From Phycomyces blakesleeanus NRRL 1555(-) (lineage: Eukaryota; Mucoromycota; Mucoromycetes; Mucorales; Phycomycetaceae): DNA of 64,000 bases. Both the position numbers and the translations under genes were made by a program. The notes beneath the pieces were generated by a model, which worked only from the letters and a program-made list of their open reading frames with translations, did no database searches and was not told the origin of the DNA. This document shows, one piece after another, positions 1 through 12,748 of this stretch; within the stretch, counting starts at the first letter, position 1; every line of letters begins with the position of its first letter. The DNA lies in NCBI RefSeq assembly GCF_001638985.1, contig NW_017265158.1:558001-622000 (forward strand). Direction: 5' to 3'.

Positions 1-2050
1 ATAACGTTAGATGATTCAGAAGCATTGAGTAGCAAAACAATATAGCTTTAGGTTGTATTTACCTTGTTGAAGCTTTATAGTATCATCGATAAACGAGCCA
101 ATATAGTCAGACAAAGTTTTGCCAGACACCAGCCCACAATAAGGTCCAGGGGTGGGGGTTGAGGAAGCAGATTGTATTTGACCGAGTGTGGTTTTTAATT
201 GTATCAATTCATGCGTTTGTTGATCGATAGTATTTTGATATTCTGTCACAAGATTTTGCAGCTGAGCCATTCTCTGGATCTTTAATTCATCATACGTGGT
301 TGATTCTGCCGATTCATACATGCTCTGTAATTTATCAAACCTTAGCTCACACGTAGATATCAGAATATGATTGATCCTTTCGTACCAGGTGCTGCTCTAA
401 CAGACGAACTTGTCTCTGAACAGCTTCTCTGCTCTTCTCCAGCATAGACATCGCAATCTTGTCATCATCGTGCCTCCGGTCTTTCTCGATAATAGCGTTT
501 TTAACATCATTTGCCTGATAATAGAGATATGATAAACTTCTTTTGTCCTAATCGAGTTCGCTATAGTACCTACATAGCTCTCTAACTGTGACACGATATC
601 ATTCTTCTTCTTCAAGGTAGCTTCAAGATAATGTACTTGAGCTTTAGTCTCACGAACAGAAATTCGTTCTTTTGCAATAATCTGTGTGATTTCTTTAGGT
701 GATTGGTATTCTGGACTATCCTGAGATTCCAAGTAACCAACCCTACATTTCAATATTATTATGCATACTGCTTTGACTCTAATACATCTATAGCTATTGT
801 GTGCCTTACCATTCCATTCTTTCTTGGTTGAATCGTGCATTTTCAATTTCCAAGCGTATATTTGTTTCCTCAATCTGCGCAATATTCGATACTTGTCTTT
901 CCAAACTCTTCTTTTCTTCTTGAAGACTTGCATTTGATGTGTAAATTCGTTTATAATGATCACGCTCGTTTTTTAGTCTCTCGTTTTCATCTGCGAGCTC
1001 AGAGGATTGTGTGGTGTAATCTAACAAAAAATTCCGTAAAATACATCATCGTAAGGTTCTCTCTTTTCCTCATTTTTGCATCTATCTGACTTACATTGAA
1101 GTTCTTCTCGCAGGAGTGTTTCTGTATTTGAATTTTTAATTGAATCCATTTCATAATTTTGAGCTTTGTTTAGTTTTGATAATAAATCTTGCTCTCTTTT
1201 GGACCCTTCGCTTATGGTTTGTTCCTGAGAATGTACCTAAAAAGAATATCGAATTATTAAAGACAAAAGAGACAGATTTCTTTGAAAAGTTTATAATAGT
1301 ACTAGTAATGATAATAATTTATCATGATCCATACTCGTTCTGTTAAAGCTCTGACTGTATTCTCGAGCACATTTGCCTTTGTCAGTGTTGCGTCAACTTG
1401 AGCGCTAAGCATTCTTTCTATGCTGCTTTGGTTATAGTGGGTATCGCGAAGTTGATTTTTTAAAGAGTCTCGTTCAGCTTGTATTACATTGACTTGTTCA
1501 TGTAGCGTGTCCTAATCGCGTTTTTTTTAAAAAAAATTAATTAAGAAAAACATCTAGTTGTGGACGTGGTTAAGGAATCATTTTTAGATTCCTTACTATC
1601 TTGTGATTGTATTCGCTCTTAATTGTCTCCAAGATTTTTATTGAATTTTGGCTCTGCTGCTTGTGATGAATGGCTCGCTTTTGCGCTTCCTGATTAAAGC
1701 AATAAAGTTTAAATAGTTGATCATTGACAAGGATTAATGTAGTGATTGATCCCTTGAGTTGATTACCGTTTTTTCAGTAATAAGCGATTCGATCGTCTTT
1801 GCTGATTGTTCTCTTTCCCGCTCTAATTCGGCTTGGGTCATCGCTACCCTTGATTCCGTTAATTTGATTGTGTATTCCAACTCATTAATCTTCTCCTTGA
1901 TTATCTTCAGTTGTTCTACACATGAGATTGTTTTGCTTTAATTAAGATATTTATTATATTCTTGAATGGATTTGTGATTGCTTTATTTTCGCCTTTTTGT
2001 TTGTTTGCTTTAGAGTGAAATGTATATTGAAGTTTACCTTCATTAATCAT
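1..2050 (-). CDS. Coiled-coil protein, partial (3' end beyond left edge)
   Basis: Start ATG at 2050..2048. A 13-nt first exon (2050..2038) ends at a GTAAAC donor; exon 2 (1915..1767) rejoins in frame to read MINEEQLKIIKEKINELEY and then a long Glu/Lys/Gln/Arg heptad-like stretch. Exon 3 starts at 1689 (EAQKRAIHHKQQ). Further exons near 1370-1510 (QVNVIQAERDSLKNQLRD), 806-1020 (ENERLKNERDHYKRIY) and 70-320 (MAQLQNLVTEYQNTIDQQ) all have coiled-coil composition. The last visible exon ends at a donor-like GGTAAATAC near 62, so the gene should continue left of the window. No catalytic motif is seen. Many fungal coiled-coil families (golgin, spindle, septation) look alike, so no function is assigned. 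The ORF at 397-963 is largely a shadow with intron read-through. Confidence 0.65.
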
Positions 2051-3072
2051 GATGTGATGATTTAAAGAGACTCAAGAAAAGTTACTTTTTAATTTCAATT
2101 AATTAATTTTTTGGATTATTTCCTGCTGGTTTAAAAAGCTTACGAGTGACATCAGTCAATATTTCTTTTTTATTAATGAACAATATAATAATGAAACCGG
2201 TTTGCAAAATTAAGTTTATTGTATATGCTAAGAAATGGTATATCTTTCTTCTAATTAATTATTTGGGTTTGCGGTTTGCTTTACTGATAGATAGCCTTTA
2301 CTTGACACTTTAAGATAAAATAGAACCAAAGGAGTGGTTCGTGCATGAATAAAAGTAAACAAAGATAAGTAAAGAATACGAATTATTCGGGCAGTGTAGA
2401 GTTGTATCATCAAGCAGTTGCTTTTAATTGTAAGTTTAATTAATGTCATTTTTACTGGACACTATACAAGAACACAAGAGATTGATTTGTATGGGTGTAT
2501 TCAAAACTTGTCAGTTTCACCAGTGAATCATCAATATTTTATCTTTTAATAATAGTTGATACACAAATACTGGCAAATGTTTATGATATAACACTAGAGA
2601 AAAAAAAAGGTAAATAATATTCTGGGACTCAGCCCCATAATATATCTCTAAATAAACATTCTAAAGTGAGAGAATGTTTATTGATTAACTTTATCTACGC
2701 ATAGCCACGGGTGCCTTACTTATAATTACTCCATAACTGTAAAAACAAATGTAGCTGCTGCATCATTTCTTAATTATTTAGATGGCATGATTTACTCTGT
2801 CATAATATTTCTTTGTACAGCTACTAGGTCTATATATTTTATTGCTGGAAGAAGATAGAATACATTGATCCAGTAATAGGGCTTAGAGTAACACACTTTC
2901 TATGCTCAAAACAAACATCTTGAGCAACTAACCGGAAACAATTATACTCATCAGCCATATCTATTCACCAACCCATTCCAAATATATGTATATATAATGC
3001 GAAAAAAAAATACCTGAACTTCTTTTTATAGCTATCAATCGATAACACCAATTCATTGTTAACATCTATATC
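2051..3072. other. Intergenic; one perfect-stem hairpin
   Basis: AT-rich, with no convincing coding sequence. It separates the coiled-coil gene (transcribed left) from the small secreted peptide (transcribed right), so both promoters should lie here. A 12-bp perfect inverted repeat AATAAACATTCT / AGAATGTTTATT with an 8-nt loop lies at 2651..2682. A TATATATAAT tract sits near 2988-2998, about 80 bases before the next start codon, and is a possible TATA element. Confidence 0.5.
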
Positions 3073-3252
3073 ATGCGCTCTCCTGCCATTCAAGCCCTCT
3101 CTACTATTTGCTTTCTTGGACTCTTGGTGAGCTTGGTGCAGGCAGCTCCGTATTTCAATCCCGATCCAAATTCAAAGTATTATATCCCTCCTCAAAAGGC
3201 CGCACCTACCGCAAAATGCATATGGTATTCAGCCGGACATATATGTGCCTAA
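3073..3252 (+). CDS. Small secreted peptide (59 aa), uncharacterised
   Basis: A single uninterrupted ORF of 59 codons plus stop. The first 24 residues form a classic signal peptide: short N-region (MRSPAIQ), hydrophobic core (STICFLGLLVSLV) and an Ala-x-Ala-like cleavage site QAA. The predicted mature peptide is about 35 residues, starts APYFNPDPNSKYY, is Pro/Tyr-rich and carries only two cysteines in the C-terminal CIWYSAGHICA. It lies behind a TATA-like tract and is followed by AT-rich sequence. I recognise no family. It could be a cell-wall or secreted signalling/effector-type peptide, or the first exon of a longer gene, although no good donor is seen before the stop. It falls below usual ORF length cut-offs. 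Confidence 0.5.
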   Translation: MRSPAIQALSTICFLGLLVSLVQAAPYFNPDPNSKYYIPPQKAAPTAKCIWYSAGHICA

Positions 3253-4824
3253 ATAACTTGATACATATAAATTTACTCATTTTGGATAGTAAAAGAAAGT
3301 CAATGTAATAAAAAATCTATATTGTAAAATAGAACAGAATAAAGTATTTGGGTTTTAATAAATTAATAACCATTTTCTCTTTTTATACATGTATGCAATG
3401 TTAAGTGTGTATTCTATTTACCATGTGTATTTTTTTTGGACATACTTAATTCTCTTACTTTGCTTATTATTATTATTTAAAAAGAAGAAGGAATTAAATT
3501 ACTGAAATTCCTACAAGAATGTATAATCATACATTTAATGATTGTTGACTATAAAAACCCATCTTTAAAACAAAGCCTTAGTTAAATGCGCTTCTACCAT
3601 AGTATTAATTGTACATTATTATTTTAGAGGGGAAATATTGCTTTAAATTATTATTATGAAAATAAACTTATCAAAGTCTATATAATTTCATGTGTAAAAT
3701 AAATTGGCCTATTCCCTATCCTATTTTATAACTTATGATTCTCTTTCTCTCTGGAAAATGATAAATGAAGTGAATTAATATTACACCTGGAGTATTGTAT
3801 TAGTAGGGTGTGTAAATACCATTCATTTTCTTTAAAAGGCTTTACTATAGCACTAATATTAAATGCTCTTATTCGGCTTTGGAGCTACTTATTCTAACTA
3901 CTGCTCTCTACAAGCAATAAAGGACTCTTGTAAAGATGTGATCTCTGGGATAAAATAAACCAATGAGACTGTGTATTGGAATATACCATCTACCAAACAC
4001 ACCAATTAGCATTCAAAATAGGTAACTATTTTTGTAATTGCATAAAATTTTGCTCATGCTATATACTCTTGGTTTGTATTCACAAATTTCCAAACGACCA
4101 AGACATTAATACAATTTTCCATATATATATTTTAATTGCATGTAACTAGAATGGAGGTGTATTGATAATGAGAGGAAATAAAAAGAAATAGCTCTCTTAT
4201 CGAGCTTAAAGTATCACATAATATGATAAGCATCGTCTATCTTAGGCTGCAGTAAGTAAGTGCTCCAAATACCCAGCTTATTCAAGTAAGAGAAGAAGAA
4301 GAAAACATTTAAACCGAAATTTCTCATATCTTTATACTTTCGATTCCTTGAAGCGAATATCAAGGTACACTACACAGGAATTATCATTTGCTAAGAAAAA
4401 GTGCTTATATAACAATACTATTAGATATTGAACACAAGGTACTCTTCGTATTCCACATATACTACGCAATATGAATCGGATAAATTTGACTTTTGATATA
4501 GTCTTATAAGTTAGAATCATTATTTTTTACCAAGAAATATCTACTGACGCAAAATGGTTTTATACTATTTATTCACCCTAAGTAGATTTTCAATGCGTCC
4601 GAGATCAAAGAAATATATATATTCAATATATTTTATTTCCTGCAAGAAAATACAGCCTTAACATATACACCACGTTATTTCTCTTGCCAAACTGTCCTTC
4701 CCCACATTTTATTTTCTAAGATAAATTTATGCGCTAAACTTCACTCAGTGTGACTGGCCAATAATACTCTTGGGTTTTCTTTTTTAACAATTGAACGTGC
4801 AAACCCATTGTCAATTCTCTAACT
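3253..4824. other. Intergenic, no gene seen
   Basis: 1.6 kb of AT-rich sequence with many stops in all frames. I found no exon-like segment, RNA gene or strong repeat. The final ~150 bases contain the presumptive MED18 promoter and 5' leader. Confidence 0.45.
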
Positions 4825-6096
4825 ATGGCATCTTATGAGTGTAGTCTTCAGGGTCTAGTAGTTGGTCAAGAACAAAAAGATGCTTTGCTTGAACGTCTTG
4901 TAGGAATCTGTGGCAATGATGCGATGATTGAATTATTTGAACACGAAATCATCTTTACACCTACTGGTACAAACCACTTTGATATCCCATTAACTATGTT
5001 TTTTTTTAACGCTTTATAATGTTCTCATGTTAAATTGCTATTATTATTATTGCTATTATTATTACTGTCGTTATTATTATTACCATTGCCATAATTGCTT
5101 TATTACTATTATATGTGCTGTCAAAATAGTACAGACACCAATTGGACCAGCACGTAATGACGATGTTGTACTTCGATTGCAATCACGCATTCAAACAGAA
5201 CAAGAAAGAAGTTTGAAACATCGTCAATGGTAATAATAATGATAATAAAAATAATAAACATACCATTATTCAATCTATAAATGTTTATTTTATTTTTCTG
5301 TTATGGAAAAGCAATATTATATATTTATTTGTAATTATTTCTTGCTATTATCTTAATTAAAAACCTATTCGTAAAGGTATCTTGCTATGCAAGGACATCC
5401 AGAACCACAGCGTGGAAGAGCAGTAACAGTGCGCCCAAACACAAGAGTTCAGCTGAGAGGTGATGCATTTCGATTTATGAAATCATTGGGGTACAGGTAA
5501 GAATATAAAATCCAAGTAATATACAAACAAGAACTATATTTTCGATATTCAATAAATGAATTAAGCAATATATACTTAAATACATATATAGTTATTCGTT
5601 TGAGATTGTAAGGAAAGGACATTTGCTGTCTTATGAGAAGATTCTTAAAATCATGGTAACCCAATTATTCAAGGTATTGGCTTTGTTTTGTTTTGTTTTG
5701 TTTTGTTTTATTTTATTTTAAATAAAAATAAAGGTGGATTTTCAATACACGGATTATAAATCTCTCTTTTTTCCTTAGCCAAAGATAAAAGTTGATATTT
5801 CAACTGCTATTTCCATTCAAGATTCATCTTTGTGGCTTGTCGAGGTTGTGTCTATTCCAGTAACTCAAGAACAAGTCAGTCAAATGGCGGAACAGTTGAC
5901 TAAATTCAAGACACTATTAAACGGGTAAAAGAACATGATTACAATATATATATATAAATATAAATATATATTCATAGTTTAAAAAGAAAGAAAGAAACTG
6001 ATATATATTATAATCATTTTATTGCATTTTCTTAGAAGCGTAGAATTGGAATATGTGGACACAAGAGCTGTTCAGAATAAGGTCCACTACACCTGA
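4825..6096 (+). CDS. MED18: Mediator complex subunit 18 (Med18/Srb5)
   Basis: Head-module subunit of the Mediator coactivator; it links transcription factors to RNA polymerase II in the nucleus. Six exons (4825..4966, 5130..5229, 5377..5496, 5592..5673, 5779..5924, 6036..6096) sum to 651 nt, giving 216 aa, close to family size. Family-like blocks are seen in order: the N-terminal YECSLQGLV, the LLERLVGICG and ELFEHEIIFTPT segment, RNDDVVLRL, HPEPQRGRAVTVRP, the GYSYSFEIVRKGHLLSYEKI strand region, LWLVEVVSIPVTQEQVSQMA and the C-terminal VELEYVDTRAVQNKVHY. Every exon junction keeps frame with GT..AG ends. Intron 1 contains TTA-type triplet repeats. The 3' part (from about 5676) reappears, heavily corrupted, at 6997-7600 because of a mis-assembly. 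HPPD is convergent downstream. Confidence 0.9.
5030..5110 (+). repeat. Imperfect TTA/TAT triplet microsatellite in MED18 intron 1
   Basis: A run of TTATTATTATTGC-like triplets with interruptions, lying wholly within the first intron (4967..5129). A shadow ORF runs through it. Confidence 0.8.
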
Positions 6097-6275
6097 AAGA
6101 CCAATACCAATCATTTCGTTTTAGGTTATTTCATTTAATAAAAGGATAAAATAAACATCAAACAACCTTTATCAAGTAATAATATATATATAAAGAAATT
6201 GTGATACTTCCAAAGATATAAAAAAACATTATTACTATGAATCTTCCCCCCCCCCCCAACCCCCCCNTTTTTTTT

Positions 6276-6896
<621 letters not shown>

Positions 6897-6996
6897 NNNN
6901 NNNNNNNNNNNNNNNNNNNNNNNNNNNNNNNNNNNNNNNNNNNNNNNNNNNNNNNNNNNNNNNNNNNNNNNNNNNNNNNNNNNNNNNNNNNNNNNN
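6897..6996. other. Assembly gap of exactly 100 N
   Basis: One hundred consecutive Ns, a conventional length for a gap of unknown size. It separates two copies of the same MED18/HPPD junction. Confidence 0.99.
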
Positions 6997-7602
6997 CAGG
7001 GTTGGGGCTTGGTTTGGTTTGGTTTGGTTTGGTTTTATTTTATTTAAAAAAAAAATAAGGGGGGTTTTTCAATCCCGGGATTAAAAATTTTTTTTTTTTC
7101 TTTACCCAAAGATAAAAGTTGTTTTTTCAACGGTTTTTTCCTTTCAAGTTTTTTTTTTGGGGTTTTTGGGGGTTGTTTTTTTTCCGGTAACTCAAGAACA
7201 ATTCAGTCAAAGGGGGGACCATTTGCTTAATTTCAGGCCCTTTTTAACGGGGTAAAAGACCCGGTTTCCAATTTTTTTTTTTAAATTTAAATTTTTTTTC
7301 TTGGTTTAAAAAGAAAGAAAGAAACGGATTTTTTTTTTAACCTTTTTTTGCCTTTTTTTTAGAGGGGTAAAATTGGAATTTGGGGCCCCAAGGGCTTTTC
7401 AAAAAAGGGTCCCCTCCCCCGGAAAGCCCAATCCCAACCTTTTGGTTTTGGGTTTTTCCTTTTAAAAAAGGGATAAAATAACCTTCAACCCCCCTTTTCC
7501 AGGTAATAATTTTTTTTTAAAGAATTTGGGTTCCTTCCAAAGATTTAAAAAACCTTTTTTTTTTGGATTTTTCCCCCCCCCCCCCCCCCCCCCCTTTTTT
7601 TT
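6997..7602 (+). other. Corrupted duplicate of the MED18 3' end (low-quality consensus)
   Basis: Aligns by eye with 5676..6275. Shared landmarks in the same order are the TTTTG/GGTTT repeat, CCAAAGATAAAAGTTG, TAACTCAAGAACAA, AAAAAGAAAGAAAGAAAC and the poly-C run. Nearly every A/C in mixed context is replaced to extend neighbouring G or T runs, which destroys the MED18 reading frame. Substitutions biased towards homopolymers suggest poor base calls rather than biological decay, because the adjoining HPPD copy is near-identical. Confidence 0.85.
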
Positions 7603-9136
<1,534 letters not shown>

Positions 9137-11615
9137 AGTCACTCAGACCAGGCTAGATTTATAAAGTATAACTGCAAGTGGTTGAGAGGGGGAGGAGGAA
9201 AGTATTGAATACACAAGATACAAAGGTGAGTTTCTATTGTCCTTTTATATATTTTTTTTCGTGGGAAAATTTACAAAATTCTCACGCATCCTTATTTTTC
9301 TTCTGTGCTGGTTATCCTTTTTTTTTTACATGTCTAATCCAACCAACCAAATTGAACCTTTTACCTCCTGTTATGTATCTTTCTATCATTTTTAGTGAGT
9401 GAGTAGGCAAGTGTAGTTGTAGGTGAGTGAATAATCGATTGGTCAATCAATTGATTAATTGACTGACTGACTGATTGAGTAATTGATTTGTACTGGTGTA
9501 ATTCTCCTGTCATTAACTTTATATCTAGACGTCACCATTAGATTAAAGCTGTATTTGACTACGTCCCTACCCAATCTATGCTATTAACAAAGCTTATGCC
9601 TATTTAAATATATATAGCGATTTCTCTCACTAAAATAAAATATAAACATCCGTTGTGTTCTAGTTTGACATGGGTGCATCTTCAATCGGACCCATTTTTG
9701 CTAAGCACGATTCCAATATTAAGTTGCACAATTAACAAAAAAAAACACGAAGCCTTAATGGCATTTTATGACCCTAATGGCATCTAGCATCAGTAGACAC
9801 AAGGATATACACAATATTATGGTGGTAATTATTATCCGGTTTCCAGGCCTAATAAGCTAATTAATATTAAATGTTAATAAAACTTAGATGGTTGATAAGT
9901 TCTCTTTTTTTTATCCTTAACATATCAGTACTTGTATTATTTCAGATACAAAAACAATCAGGGCTATTTCCTAACATTGATGGTAAATATGTAAGGAGAG
10001 AGGCAATGCCTGACCCCTTTCCCTCCCCTGTAATCTCAATTTTGTTTTATTTTTTGTGTAGAAACTTAAAGGTTTTAAAAGATGCCCTCTATAATATTAA
10101 AGCCATGCAAGGAAAACATATATACATATATTTTTCTTCTATTGCTATCTTTATTAAAGGATAAATGTTTTTTTTTACTCATAAACAGGTACCTACTACA
10201 TTTGGATACTAAGTCAAAGCAAACTACAAGTGTGGATAAGTATGACCCATAACAGATTTCCTATCTTTGTTTGCTTGTTGCTTAGCAGCCTTGATGCAAA
10301 GTTTTGTAGATCCTTAAGATTCTCGCCGAATGTTTTAAAATAAATCATGGCAACTCAGTATAATTTACCTTTTAGGCAAACAAACCTCCACCCCCGGGAA
10401 ATGTGTCGTAAATGGAAGAAGCAAAGCTAGCAGAAAAGATAAAACTATAAGTTAAATGAACCAAAAAAAAAACAAATGATTTGCTTTACAGCAACTTGCG
10501 TCTATATTGATTAATCGGCACTTTCATATTAACTGGCCATATATGCTCTTCTCAAAGAATAAGAAAAGAATACTTAAATATAAATATATATATATTGGTA
10601 ATTACAGGACCTATATCCAAGTGAAAAATAAATAGTTTTAAATACTGAGAATAGTATTTTAAAATATTCTCATTGGTATCAGTTAAAAATTCTACAAGTA
10701 TATTAAGAAGTGAGTAATTGGAAGTAATTCTTGAATTCTGTAGGGCGGAAAAAAATGGATAAATATTAGCTAAGTCTATTCCTTTTCTTTACATTATATT
10801 GTTCAATAAACTGCTTTTGATGAAATGAGCGAGTATTCTTAAATAAAGGGCTCTTTCACTATTCACGAATAACGGTTCTAACCAAAGCTCGACTAATATA
10901 AGAAAATACATTTTTATTAACAGAATATCGGCACATATACATTTGATTATATACTCTAGACTCAAACTTAATTGAAGACCTTTAATTTGTTACTATTATT
11001 ATTACTATTGTTTGAAGGGAGAATAAGTCTAATAAGAATCTATCTCTAGATAAATATCAATAGTTAATGCGTTTTGTAGTATATTTTATTCAAGTGACTT
11101 GGACTGCCTTTTGTTCTTCATTTTTTTTTGAATGGGTTTGTCGAGTGTCTGCTGTTTCAGCAAGCAAATTCAATGAAACCTCCTATTTATAGCCACAAAT
11201 AAAGGTTTCTACAAAATGATAATTAAGACTAATAAACGCAATGTATGTTATTATTAGTATTATTTTTTCTAAAGAAAAGTATAATTATATGGAAACTTAC
11301 TTGCTATCTCCTTTGTTTGGTTTGTTTTTATTAGTAATGAATAGGACATGGAAATAAATCTGAATGAGCTTAAATGCTTGTGAAAGTAACCATAATAAAT
11401 ACTGCAAAGTTGTTGTCTATTGTATATCATGGTAAATGTCTGAATGTTTACATGTAATGTTGTTTCCTGTGTAATATATAAAATAAATTTGTACAAAGGT
11501 AATAATAAAGCAAAATAAAACTAAACTAAACTAAACTAAAACTTTGCTAGAGAATGTTAAATTGGTATTAAAATGCTAATAATCATTACCTTTAGTATAG
11601 TCAATCTTGAATTAA
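9137..11615. other. Gene-poor AT-rich region, no gene supported
   Basis: About 2.5 kb upstream of HPPD. It holds poly-T and TA tracts, TTGATTGATTGACTGACTGA-like simple repeats near 9440-9485 and scattered short frames. A 97-codon ATG frame at 9871..10164 has a hydrophobic start but AT-driven composition and no recognisable motif, so it is not called. Confidence 0.4.
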
Positions 11616-11961
11616 GACTCTCCACAGTGACGCATATGGGCTGCGCCATACACGCCAATTGTTCTTTACTGAGTGCCTTTTAAAAATGTAAAAGGCCCTC
11701 CCAGAAATTAAGTGGAGCTTACAGTACAAAAGTCATTACCATAGTGTTGAAGTAATAATGCCAAATGAGACAGTTGTCTTCTTTATGAGACTCTCCACGG
11801 TCACACGCATAGGCTGGGCCTCGCGCTTAAATTGTCCTTTACTGAGTGCATTTTAAAAATATAATAGAAGATCCTCCCAGAAAGTAAGTGGAGTTTACAG
11901 TACAAAAGTAATTACCGTAGTGTTGAAACAGCAATGCCAATTGAGGCTGTTGATTCATAGT
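11616..11961. repeat. Two tandem copies of a ~173-bp unit
   Basis: Unit 1 begins at 11616 and unit 2 at 11789, both with GACTCTCCAC. Both then carry GGCTG, TTTACTGAGTGC, TTTTAAAAAT, CTCCCAGAAA, AAGTGGAG, TTACAGTACAAAAGT and AGTGTTGAA in the same order, with scattered substitutions and small indels. No ORF spans the units. It could be the remains of a solo long-terminal-type or subterminal repeat, or a local segmental duplication. Confidence 0.75.
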
Positions 11962-11998
11962 CAAGACTTGGAAAAAGTAAGAAAGGATTTCAAACATT

Positions 11999-12355
11999 TG
12001 GTGTGGACAGACTAAAAGTTCAAAAAAAGGGCAAAAAAAGGGTAAAACAACTTCATCCTGAACTTAGTCAATCAGACTAATTTATGGCTGTCCACATCTT
12101 TATTTAAAAAAAAGTTCAAAATTAGTTCAAAATACATATTAGATAAAATTGTGCATATAATCCCGTCTATGCCATTAAGTGAGAACCTTTTATTGAGAGT
12201 TTTTCTAGACCTCTCTTTATACGGCACATCTTCTCCACAAAAAAATGCTTCTCTTCTCAACCCTAGTGGCAATGGAAGAAAACTAGCTAATTAGAGTCGA
12301 TTAAAAATTCTGCCCTTTTTTTGCTCTTTTTTGAACTTTTAGTCTGTCTACACCA
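11999..12355. mobile_element. 357-bp inverted-repeat element (MITE-like)
   Basis: The left arm at 11999..12043 (GGTGTGGACAGACTAAAAG, then TTCAAAAAAAGGGC) matches the reverse complement of 12311..12355 (GGTGTAGACAGACTAAAAG, then TTCAAAAAAGAGC) over about 45 bp with few mismatches. The interior is AT-rich, non-coding and has further AGTTCAAAA pieces. Size, long terminal inverted repeats and absence of a transposase fit a miniature non-autonomous DNA element. No clear target-site duplication was identified. Confidence 0.55.
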
Positions 12356-12562
12356 TATATATCTATATCGCATACTCTTTTTTTCAGTTTAGTACAATTC
12401 TTATAATAAAATATCTTTAATTTACTAAACAAGTTTCCGGTGCCTTTACAATCAAAGGAACATGTTATTAACACAACACCGCCCACAAAATCGAATGTAT
12501 AACAAAGCAAGAACATCTTTACGAGCAGAACCTCAAATTGACAATAGAGGTGATATAGTTTA

Positions 12563-12748
12563 CGGATCCCAGTACGTCTTGCATTTTCAATGACTATCAA
12601 AAAAGCGCAGGGCCAAACATTTTATCATATTGGACTATATCTTCCTTTACCTGTATTTGGACATGGTCAATTCTATGTTGCTCTCTCACGAGTAGGAAAG
12701 CTATCAGCAATCAAGATAATGCCCAATACGTATCATACCGGAGTGTAG
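12563..12748 (+). pseudogene. Helitron-type (PIF1-like) helicase C-terminal fragment
   Basis: Sixty-one codons read RIPVRLAFSMTIKKAQGQTF, then a LPLPVFGHGQFYVALSRV segment, ending in a TAG. These match the C-terminal motifs of the PIF1-family helicases carried by Helitron rolling-circle transposons: the P-RLAF-MTI-K-QGQT block followed by VF-HGQ-YVA-SR. Upstream sequence has stops in all frames, so only the terminal portion of the helicase survives. It lies about 200 bp after the inverted-repeat element. Confidence 0.75.

Noticed and set aside
9871..10164. 97-codon ATG frame
   Set aside because: AT-driven hydrophobic and Lys/Ile/Tyr composition, no motif, no promoter or splice context.
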